Source: Synaphobranchus kaupii
Lineage: Eukaryota; Chordata; Actinopteri; Anguilliformes; Synaphobranchidae
Assembly: GCA_029718625.1 (NCBI GenBank)
Contig: CM056395.1
Span: 24,228,899 to 24,292,898, forward strand
DNA: 64,000 nucleotides
Direction of reading: 5' to 3'
Positions within the stretch are counted from its first letter, which is position 1, and every line of letters begins with the position of its first letter. The position numbers and the translations under genes are program-made. A model generated the notes under the pieces. That model searched no databases and was not told the origin of the DNA. It worked only from the letters and a program-made list of their open reading frames with translations. Below are positions 1-12,400 of the stretch, piece by piece.

Positions 1-689
1 TTTCCTGATCTTGGTCTTGTGCACGGACCGTGTGCTGGATTTTATACATAGTCAACCCCTACAAAGTGGGATGAGATACAACAGTGTATTATTTGGCGGT
101 TCACATGGTGGATAGAGTTTTAGACCGGTTTCAAACATGGTACAGCTACTGTATAGACAAGGATCTGGTACCGTATCATTAAATCATCTTTCAGACAGAA
201 GCCCCACAATCCCAAATCTACCATTTTTCCATTAGCGTTTGGTCTTTCTCCCTGGGAAGGCTGGGATGGAGACTGTACATCATTTAATCACTTCTCTATG
301 TTTATTTTTGGACCAAAATGTGGCCTTGCTCTTCCTGTAACCTCGGTTTGGTGAATAAATAAATGGCAGTATCTGTAAAGCTTTGCAATATCGCAGTATA
401 GCTCAGGCTGTAATTAGGATAGGTTGCGATACGTATCCATCCTCTGTCCCCGTGCCAAAACACAAAATTGCATGTTCACTCTGGAGCCTCTGCTGACAAG
501 GATGGGGCACTGAGTTCCCTCTGTGGGCACAAGTTCGCCAAATCCTCTTAAGGGGATGATGTCTGAGGTGGGGGGGGGGGGGCGGGTTTGCATTTTTTCC
601 ATCCGTTGAGTTTTGCATTGAAACCGCTATTAATGCTTGAAAGGTTTTGATGCACAAATGCAGTAGAAATCCTAATGCTTGCTTTACTT

Positions 690-930
690 AAAATGGTGCA
701 AAAGACCTCCAGAAGGACCCTCCATCTCTTCCTGTCCTGGGACACTATTGACACCTCCTTCCAGCTGAGCCCGACTCGGTCTTCTAGCTCCGCCTCAGCC
801 GTGGGTCGCCAGGACAGGTCATCTTTGGTCGCCTTTCTTCTCTTCCCCTCTGGCGTCAAGTACAAGCCTCTTTTGAGATTGATTGTACTGTTCTGGTCAT
901 GCAGTGCCCAATCCAGCTACACCTGGACCA
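690..930 (-). mobile_element. 3' end of an RTE-like LINE reverse-transcriptase ORF, degraded
   Basis: The minus strand reads LTPEGKRRKA, then TAEAELEDRVGLSWKEVS and DRKRWRVLLEVFC. This follows the familiar C-terminal pattern of non-LTR ORF2 (Gly/Lys/Arg-rich stretch, Trp, acidic helix, LxW, DRxRWR, final Cys). An in-frame stop lies just upstream. No catalytic domain remains. The exact clade is a guess. Confidence 0.55.
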
Positions 931-1205
931 CCATGATGTCTTCTTGTTTGTATTTGCCTCTTGTTTTTTGGCTTTCATAGGCCATATTGATTTTCAGGTT
1001 GAATTTGAGGGGTTTGGAGATAAACGTTTGATGTTTGTTTGTTATTGCTTTTGTGATTTTCTGGCATTCTGAGCCATATCCTGATGAGACCCAGCAGAAA
1101 AAAAAGGTTTAAGTATTTAATGTTTTTGAGATAATACAAGTCTTGAATGAAAAAAATAAACATGATGCGCTGAAAATATCTTCAAAAATATATTTTTATT
1201 TTATT

Positions 1206-1309
1206 GTTATTGAATGTCCCTTGTAGTGTAGGCTTCAGTGTAGTAGAATATATAGTTATTGAATGTCCCCTTGTAGTGTAGGTTTCAGCATAGTAGAATA
1301 TATGGTTAT
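1206..1309. repeat. Tandem duplication, 49/50-bp unit, two copies
   Basis: Two adjacent copies starting GTTATTGAATGTCCC and ending TAGTAGAATATAT, differing by a few substitutions and one C. Confidence 0.85.
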
Positions 1310-2959
1310 TGTTATTAAGACCAGAGACTCATGTGTCATGTGACTAACATGAATTGCCAGGTCTTAGGAGGATATAGAAGAACAGTCTTGATGTTTGAAT
1401 TGAAAAGTTTTATTTTGGTTTTGAATGAGAGGTTATTTGATCTGCAGAAAGCTTGCTTAGAAATGCTAAAAGAAGTCCTAAAAGTAGGGAGTTGTGTCCT
1501 GGATACTTTGCTACATAAAAGAAGGACTGATTTTAGGATACAAATTACAAAGTGTCCATTCTAGCTTGGACCCAGTGCATAAACTGGCATAAATAGCCAC
1601 TTCATGCTTATGCTGCAGCCAGAATGTATCTGAAACGTCCCATCCAACGTCCTATTAACATTTTATCTATCAACATAACAGTTCCCCTGCATGAAGCAGA
1701 TAAACCATGTTGTGTTGATTAACTCCCCGCATGAGGTCGGATTAGGATAGACTCTGTATTTCATTAGGCTGTTGACATCCTAATAAATTCCTCAGTGCTT
1801 TCCCCTGCCAAGAGTAACAAGGGACTGTTGAGGAAGTATGATCATCTACGCTGCCCTATACTCTCCCTAAAACCTCCCACAATTCCGGACTTACCTGGAG
1901 GATTCCTTTTTAGGACTCCTCATCCACTCTTTCAGTAATGCTTTAGGTAATGCTTTCAGTAAGGATTAATTGTCATGTGGCTGTATGAGAATGTGGAATC
2001 ATATGAAGTCAAAGCGGTTTGGGGAACATCTCACTCTTGTGTGTGGGTGAGGTGAGTGAATGAATGACTGGGGTGAGTTATGAGAATGAGCACGAGAGCT
2101 TATACACGCTTTTTAAAATGTATACTAACTTCAAGGGATGATGGTAAGATGAAATATGAATATTTTTCAAGAGATTTGAAAATGTCCATATGATACATAT
2201 GGATGTTAATATCTCATTATGTAATTAATGGTAAATTAATAGTGATACATAATCTGTAGCGCCCATACTGGATGATAGTTTCCCTAAAGTACGACGTTAT
2301 CAATATTTTATGAACGTGGACTTAATTTTGGATCCTGTACCAAGACGGTAGAGGTGTGTACGTTGAATCCAAAGTGTCCCTTATAATCACTTGAACTTTG
2401 ACCCTTGAACTCAGAAGGTCGGCAAACCGATATCACCACCGAGTACCTGGGCTGCATTGCTACGCTAATATCAAACAGCTGCATTGTATTAGCTGCTCCC
2501 CAGGGCATCGGAGTCCACTGTGTGGAGGGGAAACAGTATCCCAGTTGAATAACATTTATCTGCATCACTTCAACCGCTGAAGTGTTGGATATTCCCTACT
2601 TAGGCCATAAAGATGTTGACCAAAAACAAGGCTGGGGATAGATTGACTGAGACTAATGAACCGTGACCATTCAATGTTCTCAAAGGGTAATGCGAGCTTT
2701 AGCGTGACGTTGTTTTTCCACTCCCGTTTATTCAACGGGTGTCTGGTGGGACCGACGGTGGGCGTGCCGGGCTAAAACGTAACAGACGAGGTAAAGGCCA
2801 CCGGAATGGTCTGGTTCTCTCTCACCCTAATGAGAAGGGGTGAAAGGTCAGAGATTTCACAGGATTCAGGACAGGATTCAGATTCGCCCGCTGGGAACAG
2901 GCATCAGAGTAGATAGAGTACTCTGGAAAAGGAGTGGAATGCACAGACGCTGGTTAAAA

Positions 2960-3455
2960 TTAAGTATTTTGGAAATCCTGGAGTGGAGTATTGGTGAAAT
3001 CCTGGAGTGGAGTTTTGGTGAAATCCTGGAGCGGAGTATTAGGGAGAATCCTGGAGTGGAGTATTGGGAAAATCTTAGGCTGCGTCCCAATATTCTTCAC
3101 TCCCCACCTCCTTACCTCCACTCCCTTACTACCACTCCTACCCGGAAGTATGCAAAACTGCCAGAATGTTTTCAGTACAAGTAGTTGCATGTACAGTATA
3201 CAATGTACCTGACATTGCAGTTTGCGTCGAGACATTCAACAATTTGTAACTATTTGTAAGTAATATGTAGCCAAATCGGCAACATTATGTTAGGACACAA
3301 AAATCGGTTTCCGGGGCACGGAGGAGAGGAGGTGGTAGTGGAGGAAAGGAGGGTGCATTTTTCCAGTTTTACGACACAGTAGAGTGCAGTATTGGTGAAA
3401 TCCTGGAGTGGAGTATTAGGGTGATTCCTGGTGTGGAGTATTGGGGAAATCCTGG
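2960..3455. repeat. 24-bp minisatellite split by a foldback MITE
   Basis: Units of the form AATCCTGGAGTGGAGTATTGG repeat about five times at 2965-3080 and about three times at 3385-3455. Between them lies an element starting GGCTGCGTCCCAA. Its CCTCCACTCCCTTACTACCAC is mirrored by GTGGTAGTGGAGGAAAGGAGG. The split suggests insertion into a pre-existing minisatellite. Confidence 0.65.
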
Positions 3456-4115
3456 ATGGATAAATTAAAATGAGGATAAGGGGTAGATCTATGAAAACCC
3501 AAGAGAAGGCACCACATGCTATAATCTTGCTGTTTAATACCAGAATCTAGGGCAGAAACAAATAAACCAAACTTAGACCAGAAGTTAATACCAGACAAGT
3601 AAATAAAACTTGAATTGTCAAATTTTGGCTCGACGTGACAGAAAATCCATGACGTTTTTAACACATACAATTAATGTTGACAGGAATGAAAATCTTGCCA
3701 GATTGTTATAACAACTACAACAGTCGGTGCAGACAGATTTCCATACCGTCTCGACAGTCGCACAAATTAACCACGCAAAAGAAAAACTAAATATTTTACA
3801 TGCCTGTAATATTCCTGTGAGCTGCAGTACATTTCTGCATTCATCGGTGGTGGTCCAAACCTTCAGAGTCTTTATAGCTCCCCTATGCCCAATTCAAATA
3901 AGGTTAGAACGGTAAAAAGAAACCATGTTCTACAATGCTTTAACTGCAGGCCTTATCTAGTTTCAACACAGTAAAATTTGAGTGTTACTTTGTAGATTTA
4001 TTGTGGCCTTTGGGGTATTTCTGACACTAATCCCCTCAACAAAACATGAGGCGCCATTAAGTCAAGATCGTTTTGCACAGAAGTCACTCGACACTCATTC
4101 ATTAAATCTGTACAC

Positions 4116-4121
4116 TTTATT
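4116..4121 (-). other. Candidate htra3 polyadenylation signal
   Basis: AATAAA on the minus strand, about 780 bases beyond the htra3 stop codon. It would give a 3' UTR covering roughly 4100-4901. No transcript evidence is available here. Confidence 0.35.
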
Positions 4122-4901
4122 CATAGAAATCCATGACAGTGTTGACCACACATAATGACTCTCAGGAGAATACTTCAGTGGTGAAGAGGGTCTTACATTG
4201 TAAACATATATTTTTTTCACTACTGATGCTGGTATACTGGCATACCCACTCGTTTTACACTTTAAGGGACAAAAACAATATTGTTTGCAAATGAGGCACT
4301 GTGATTCGTTAAACACGTCATACGTCGGTTTCCCAGGCAACCACAACATGACGGTTCCGTTCTAACCGCATAATTTGCACCCTTCTATTGTCTAATGCAA
4401 GGTTCAGGTGAAAGGTAGAGTTCAGCCCGCAGCTTCAACAGTCACATGCTGTATGGTGTGCTAATCCATAAACAGTTTACTGTAGGTTATCAGAACCAAT
4501 GTGGTTGCCTTTTGCTCATCTACAGGGAAAATTGACCAGACTTAACGGAAATTAGCGCAAGGGCTATTTTCACACGTTGCTTAACTTAAATACATGCATG
4601 TGACACCATTCACATGAACTGCATGGTACTGTACTGTACATCTGACCAAGGTAACTATTCCAGAGTAGTAGCAGTAAAAAGTCTCCTGTGAAATATGCTT
4701 CTTGCTTCCGCCGGGGAATGGCGAATGGCGCTCCCAACGTGCTGTCCGCAAAGTTTCGTCAGTAGGAGAGGAAAAGACGGGCTTCCGGGGCATTCTATGG
4801 AGAGACCGGAGGGGACCCGGAGTTTGTTGCCTGGTTAAATTATATGCGGCATTTGGGGGGGAGGGGGTGGTGGTGACGGAGGAGAAAGGCCCCGCCCCCA
4901 C

Positions 4902-7900
4902 TCAGTGCATGATGACGTCGGGCTCGATGTTGAAAAGGAGATCGTCGTTGCCACGGCGCACCTCCAGCAGCAGGCCCGTCTCCTCAGTCAGCGCCTCCTG
5001 CAGGTCAGTGGAGCTCATGAGCGGCCGCCCGTTCAGCTTCACTATGATGTCACCGCCTCTGATCCCGCCCCTTTTTCGGCAAATGAAAAGCAGTCTAAAA
5101 CACGCTTCAGGAAGAAGATGCACCACGGACTAAACATAGGCTGTGTCCGATTCTGAGCCCTATCTACTGCATCCTGTGTACTAACATGCTGTACTTGCTG
5201 CATATTGTTTAGTGCAGTATGCAAAAAATATCCTCCACACTATTATTAGCGAAAACCTGGAAATAAGTATATAATCCAGGGATATTAAGAGCACTCGATT
5301 TTCAGAATTGTCGCATACTTAACAGCGTTTTTAAAAAAGTATACTCAACTAGCATATTCAATAGTAGGCAAGTGCGCTGATTCGGACGCAACCATAGAGA
5401 GGGACACAGCCTACTGTGTCCACAGTTTATCCTCCCGCCAAACAGTAGCTACATTTGTTGTTGTTCTTCGATACTCAAAAGAGCTTTGGTAACACAGATA
5501 GTTACATTTATTATATAAGGCAGATTTGCTTTTAATTTGAATGTTTAAAGCTGTTCTTCTTCTCGGTTGATCATGAAAAAAATGTATTATCAAATTATCT
5601 ACAATAAATGCAAGTTAGATAATACAAGTCAAGTCACAATGTCCTTCAACCATACACCTGTTGAACCCTAATGCATTTGAAGTCGGACCATTTGATCCTA
5701 GATTATTATACTTCTACAGAAAACTCATATTTGTCTTCTTTCTTCTCATTTCACGTCAACATTTTACCCATAACATGAGGGGGTAAATACTACACATGGG
5801 AGTAAATCATTGAGCCTTAACTGGATTGCTGTGTGTGCACACTCAAATTTACATATCGACTGAAATACTAAAATACTTTCTAATGACCTATGCTAAATGG
5901 TACTGTCTACATATATCACCACAAATAATTAATTAGGACAGTTTTGCAGAGGTGTAAAATATATCTAGTACAACATCATATATTATTTTTATTTTTTTTT
6001 TACCAGGTCTTATAAACTAAGGAATCAGACGGTCCGAAATTTAAAACTTAAATTGTTAGTATGACGGGACACTGTGCATTCTTCTCTGATTAGCACACAC
6101 TTAGCGCTCTCTCTTAAACACACTGAAGCTGCCAGGGCCATCTCTGGCTCTCGTCATGTGCTTAAATGGAAGTGTTCACGGCACGTTGGTGGGCTTACTT
6201 CTGAGCGGGGGAGTGCGGCACCACCTCATGGATGTAGATGCCACTGAACACGTCGGGGAAAATCCGGGTTTTGCTGCTTCAGCTCCTCCACCAGACTGTG
6301 GGACAGAGGCATATGTACAGTATAGCACACCATCTACAACACAGGCATACATACAGTATAGCACAGTCAACCGTCTCCTCCAGACTTCCTAGTTAAATAA
6401 AGGTTACATTTATTTATTTATATATAACTATTGTTTCTGTCAGATTTTTTTTTTTTTTACAAAGTTTTACATGGTGGAGAAGGAGTCCATTATGAAAGGT
6501 CCACTGTCCACTCTTGAAAGGTTTCGTTTCACATTTTATTAATACTATTGTGTGCAAATACTTCATATAATAATGATAATAATAATAAACAGAATTAATA
6601 AGTAATAAAAAGTATGTGTATCAGGTTAAAGATCTTCTCAACAGAGCAGCAACAAAAAGCATCTTGTTGAATCACACTGAAAAGACACTATATGGTCAAT
6701 TAACAATGAATCATAATGCATAAACATAATTTAAAACATCAGTTCAGATCACTAACGGTCAGGATGTACGATGTACTGTGTATGACAGGGGTTCACTTAC
6801 GCTGGTGTAATTGTCAGCATTCGTAGTCCGATAAAGCGTTTCTGAAATCCCTTCTCCTCTGAAAAACAAACAGTCCATAAGAGTTAACGCTGTCAAAATG
6901 TCACTGTAGAAATTCATTAAAGTTACAGCAAGGACTGGCAAATATTCCCTGGAAGCGGCAAAAAAAAAAAAAAAAAAAAACACACAAAGCATCCTCTGTA
7001 ATTCAGTAGACTTTAGTCATAGAGTCACAGAGACAGGGTGAGTCAAGCTTCCTATTCTGAATGTCCCAATACAATAGAGCACAGTTCTCCCTGTGTCAAA
7101 AGGAAACCATGTAGAATACACCTGGACAGAATCACAGGCAGAAAATGTACTTGGAGCATCAAGGGCCTGATTTACTAAGACCTTTGCAAAACCATTTAAC
7201 ACATGCAAAACCAATGACATGACCACTGATTGGTGCAAAACAAATTCCATGACCAATCATTGGTCATGTTATTAGTTTTGCGTGTGCTAAATGGTTTTTC
7301 ACCCGCTAAAGGTCTTAGTAAATCAGGCCCCAAGTGAGTTAATATTCCAGTTGAATTTTATACGAAAAACATACGCACAAGGACATGTATATCTGCGTAT
7401 CTACTCCGGATAACATTCAGAGGCGTTTTGCTTTGTGGGTCAAATGCATATTGGGAGTTTCTTTCGTGGTTTCCGAAATTTGCACCCTGAAACTATTATT
7501 GGGTCACAAGTTGAATGCCTTCAAACCACAAAACCAACGAAAAAGGCACGACCAGCCGGCAGTTATTCACCTCCTCTGTAGAGCTCACTGCCAAATGTGC
7601 AAAGCTTGCTGCAGTTACAACACAAGAGAGGTGTTTTGCTGAACTAAGCAGAATTGTGCATCTTCAAAACATTATTCTTTTCTAAAGAAAAAAATAATGA
7701 AGCAAGATTTCGCCTTGGTATATGCACAAGGTTAAAAGATCAGATTTTCTTAATTTAATGGTGTAGCCAAATGACACGTTCCACCTTTGCAAATACCAAC
7801 TTAAGTGAATGCTGTCAGTAAGAAAGCTATAAGGATAAGAATACCATGCAGCATTTTGCCATTGTAGCTGAGCTAATAGCACGTCTATACGCATTGTTTC

Positions 7901-9416
7901 ATGAGATCAGTCTCTCATAAAGTGTGCTGTAGAGACCGACCACCGTAGTCTCACCTGTATTCGAAACCAGAGGCTTTGGCCAACGGTAAATTCTCCTTAT
8001 TAGTCTTTGGCTGACTAAAACCAAGATAAAAACAGATGTTGAAGTACACAGAAAGGCGGGAAAGGCGGTAGACTCCCTCATATTTCCTGTCCTGTATCAT
8101 CACATCCTGTACGCCTGCATTACCAATTCACAGTCAGAATCAGGTTGTGAAATTAACACCCGCCACCAGCCAAATGCTGGTAAAATTTTGATGGTGGTGG
8201 TTAAGATTTTCTACTCTAGCAACTTTGGACGGTAACCAACCAGGTTGTGTTATATTGTAACATTTATGGTGAATGAAAACTATTTTCTGAGGAACAAATA
8301 CCATCTATTATTATTATTATTATTATTCACAAACACATTTTTTGGAAAGGCATTGTCCTGGGAAAAATATCTAATCTTGTCAATTAGGCCATGATGCTAG
8401 ATTGAATACTACCTTTTTTATTGAGAGATTCATTGAGGAAGCGCGTTATCCTGTCGGAGGGAATAGCAAAGGAGATCCCAGCCGTCACCTTCAGAGTGTT
8501 GATCCCGATCACTTCCCCGTCCTGCCATATTTAAACATTAATGGTGCAAACCCCAGTCATGGCTTCACCAGATCAACATATTAAAAAAAAACATGGATGG
8601 AAAATCTTGTAAAGACAGGAAACAACGGCAGGTGCTTACCAAGTTAACCAGTGGTCCCCCCGAGTTTCCATACTGAACATAAAAAAGAGAAAGGAATAAA
8701 TTCATAATGCATCTGGTTGACATATCCGATTTACACACATCTTTTTTACCTGACACTATAAACCTGGGATTTCAAACTCGAATCCTGGAGGGCCACTGTG
8801 TCTGCTGGTTTTTGATGTGTTCCTGCACTTACGCGCTTAATTTAAGTCATTGATTGGCTACATAGTCTACTCTGCACACCTTGTTTCCAATTGGCTGCTC
8901 ATTGACAGGAAATCACAAAAACCAGCAGAGACTGCGGCCCTCCAGGACTGGAGTTCAGCCCCATGCTTTAAACGGCTGTAAAAGAGGTACAGATGTATTC
9001 CTCCGTGCGACATTTTGTGTGGAGCGTGTACCCGGGGGGGTTTAGCGACACAAAGGCCGGGTTTAACTCCCACGCCAGGCAGGGTCACGCGAGCTCACGT
9101 TGATGATGGCGTCCGTCTGGACGTAGTCCATGTCCGAGTCGCGGATGCCGAGCTCCTTGCCGTCCCGCTGCGCCGTGCTGACGATGCCTGTCGTCACAGT
9201 GTTCTGCAGGGTGAAGGGGCTGCCCATCGCTACCACAAATTCGCCTGGCCTGAGGTCGGGCCGAGTGACCCAACAACAGCACCGGAAGCCTTTTCTAATG
9301 AGCGAGAGAGCGAGAGAGAGATGAGAGGGAGAGGGAGAAAGAGAGCGAGAGAGAGAGAGTGAAAGAAAGGAGGGAGAGGGAGAGCAAAAAGAGAGGAAAG
9401 ACAGAGGGAGAGAGCA

Positions 9417-9478
<62 letters not shown>

Positions 9479-12400
9479 GACACGTCAACAATTACCACGT
9501 CAAGACATTGAGAGGCAAAATGTTTCTTCATGACATGACAAGGTGTGAAAAGTAAAGCAGATATCGTTCTTTATCGAGTGAACCAAAATAAAATATAAAC
9601 AAATGGCTCGTACTCACCTGCGGATTGACCTTTATGGTGGCTATATCTGACTTTTTGTCGATGTCTTTGATCGTCGCCTCATACACGTCGCCATTTTGCA
9701 GCTGAACCTTCAGCTGCTGTCGCCCGGATATGGGGGCGACGCTCGTCACCACGTGAGCGTTGGTGACGATGACGCCCGTTTCCGTCATGATGAAGCCCGA
9801 CCCGCTGGAGACAGGCACGTTTCGACCAAACAGATGATGCCTGCAGACACAAATATCACTCAGACATGTCCTGAGACATAATAAAGATGAAATTTGGATG
9901 GGGGTCAGAGCACAATATCCCAATAGCTGTCAGACCGGTCTATTTGTATTGGGTTCAAATCACTATATCTGCATAAGGGTCTAATCATTCCTACTAGATA
10001 GTGATCAGATCAGTCTGTCTGGGGGTGGAGTTATATTAGGCTCCACCCCCAGACTGGTCTGGAAGAGGCCCGGTCCCTGGAAAGACTGCCTACCCTACAC
10101 ATGCCTCTTAAGCTAATCTTTCATATTTTTGAACTTCCTGAATCAACTCGGTCCTTATCTCCAGCCGTTAGCCTGTGGCGTTGCCTGTTCCTAATTTGGG
10201 CAATACTCAAGCGTCATTACCTTATGCAGAAATGGGTCTCTTTGAATGTTCTCTGGTCCTGATCCACTTAACCAAAATTAATGCTTTCCAGGGTTATATC
10301 TTATCAGAGAATGCAAGGGGCAATATCACAGCTCTATGCTTGGTGTGTAAGCCACGTGTTGATATGGATGAGGCCTCATATGATCATGATCAGGTTTATA
10401 TTTCTATATGAGATAAATCTGCCCAACTTCTGGGGAAATACTAATAAAGTACTTTCCAGTTACTTCTGACCAATGATGATCTCATGTAGATCTCATGATA
10501 GCGCAACGCTTACTGTATATAACCTTTTTTTCTTCTGGATTTCCTTTTAGATAATGTTATAGGTATAGCTGTGCAAGATCTCTAATCATGCGTTCTCGTG
10601 TTGCTTTCTGTGTGGTTAATATTACACTTATTAATATTATAGTGATTGTAAATGGGCTTCTTTGCCTCTTTTTCTAAGTGATACCGTATTTTTGTATTCC
10701 ACCACTGATATTCTCTACTGCTTATGGATAAGAGCATCTACCAAATGATAGTAATGTAATGTAACACTGGTTAAAACTAGCCAGAATCCATCAGATTGCA
10801 GCAAACCAGTCTCACAAACTTCTCTTTCCAGCCAACATGTGGGCTCAACACCAGTGTGCACGTGCCCAGGATATGGTCGCATGACATACCTGAAGGACAG
10901 CTCTATGTGCACCACCGCCGGAGCGATCTTCTCCACGACGTCGGCAATGAAGTTGAACTTGTACCTCGGGCTGTTGGGGTGCAGAGGACCTATACTAGCA
11001 GAAATAATTGCTTGTGTTAATAAACCTGAACAGCAAACATTACAAATAACATTACAGTGAAATGGTGCGAAAGAACATTATGTATGATCCATATTAAGGC
11101 CTTTTTGGGAGTTATTTAGTCTGATTTTGTGGGTATTGGGTTCCTCCTACATTTTAATAATTTCTTAAATAACATTAATATAAAAAAGACAAGTATTCAC
11201 TTAATTCAAATCAGAACGTTTCTGTTTGTGACATAGTGATGCAGTGGATAGCGCTGTCACCTCACAGCAACAAGGTCCTGGGTACAAATCCAGGCCAAAG
11301 GGCCTTTCTGTGTGGAGTTATGCGTGGTCTCCCCATGTCTGTGTGGGTTTCCTCCGGGTACTCCGGTTTCCAGTCCAAAGACATGCAGTCAGGTTAGACG
11401 AATTGGAGACTGTAAATTGCCAGTAGGCATGAGTATGTAAGTGTATTCCTGCCTCTTGTTGGTCTAATGCATGCTGGGATAGCCCACACTACCCACCTAG
11501 TGACCCTGACCAGGAATAAGCAGGTTAGATAATGGATGGATGTTTGTGTCTAGCAGCAAAAGAAATATGTTATATCGGGAGGTCAGAAATTATTACCATT
11601 CTCTTTAGGCAACGCGGTTTGTTGTTGTTAATTCCGCCCACTTCTTAAACTGTCCCTCAGACATTATTTTCCCCTAAAAATAGCTGCTTGGATTATAATG
11701 ATTTTTCTTGCCCTCTTAGGTCCTGGAAGAGTCTTGGCTCTGCTCTCCAAAACGGCAATTACACCCACTTATTTCCAGCACATGGTTTTTTACAAAAGAC
11801 TCAATCACATCCCCCCCATTGCTAACCACCTTTTCCTGTGACCCCCCTTGGCTCTCATTAAGGCACAGTCATGCCCCTCTAATTGCATGCTGGGAAGGTC
11901 CCCTAACCCCATTCACTGTGGCTGTTGTTGAACCAAGCTAAATGGGAATGTGTACCTAAGGTTTATGAGTGTTTTATTTCAGCTCATAACAGAACTTACG
12001 CTGAGTACCAACGCTTATCTTGTGAACAAATCCAGCAGCGGGAAGAATGTGGTTGCCAGGCGATACTATATTGTCTCGCAATATAATATTTTTTTAAAAC
12101 ACGAGAGTACTAGGAGCTTTGGCGTGAGTCAGGGACCGCGGCCGCACACCAAGTGGGTACAGTCATTACTCCACATACAACACCCATTCAGGTGCTGCAC
12201 TCTATCAGATTTTATTTCTTATTTTTCGTACATTAATCAGACATTTGACTCACTCGTGAGTCATAAGACTCAAGGAAAGCAAGACATCAGTGATGCTACA
12301 GGCTTGTATTACGGTCTTAATCATGTCGCTGGTTAAGAACTGCGCCGGAGTGACAGCTCTTAGTCTGGCAATTAATCTTTGTTCATCACATGTCCATATT

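Larger units (their letters stand above)
1..4115. other. Intergenic region downstream of htra3
   Basis: No coding exon recognised. It holds a LINE 3' fragment (about 690-930, minus), a two-copy 49/50-bp repeat at 1206-1309, a MITE set in a 24-bp minisatellite at 2960-3455, and otherwise AT-rich single-copy-looking DNA. Reading frames here are short and lack family resemblance. Confidence 0.6.

Noticed and set aside
9063..9531. Leu-Ser-rich frames beside htra3 exon 4
   Set aside because: Translation of the CT microsatellite; only the exon 4 portion is real.
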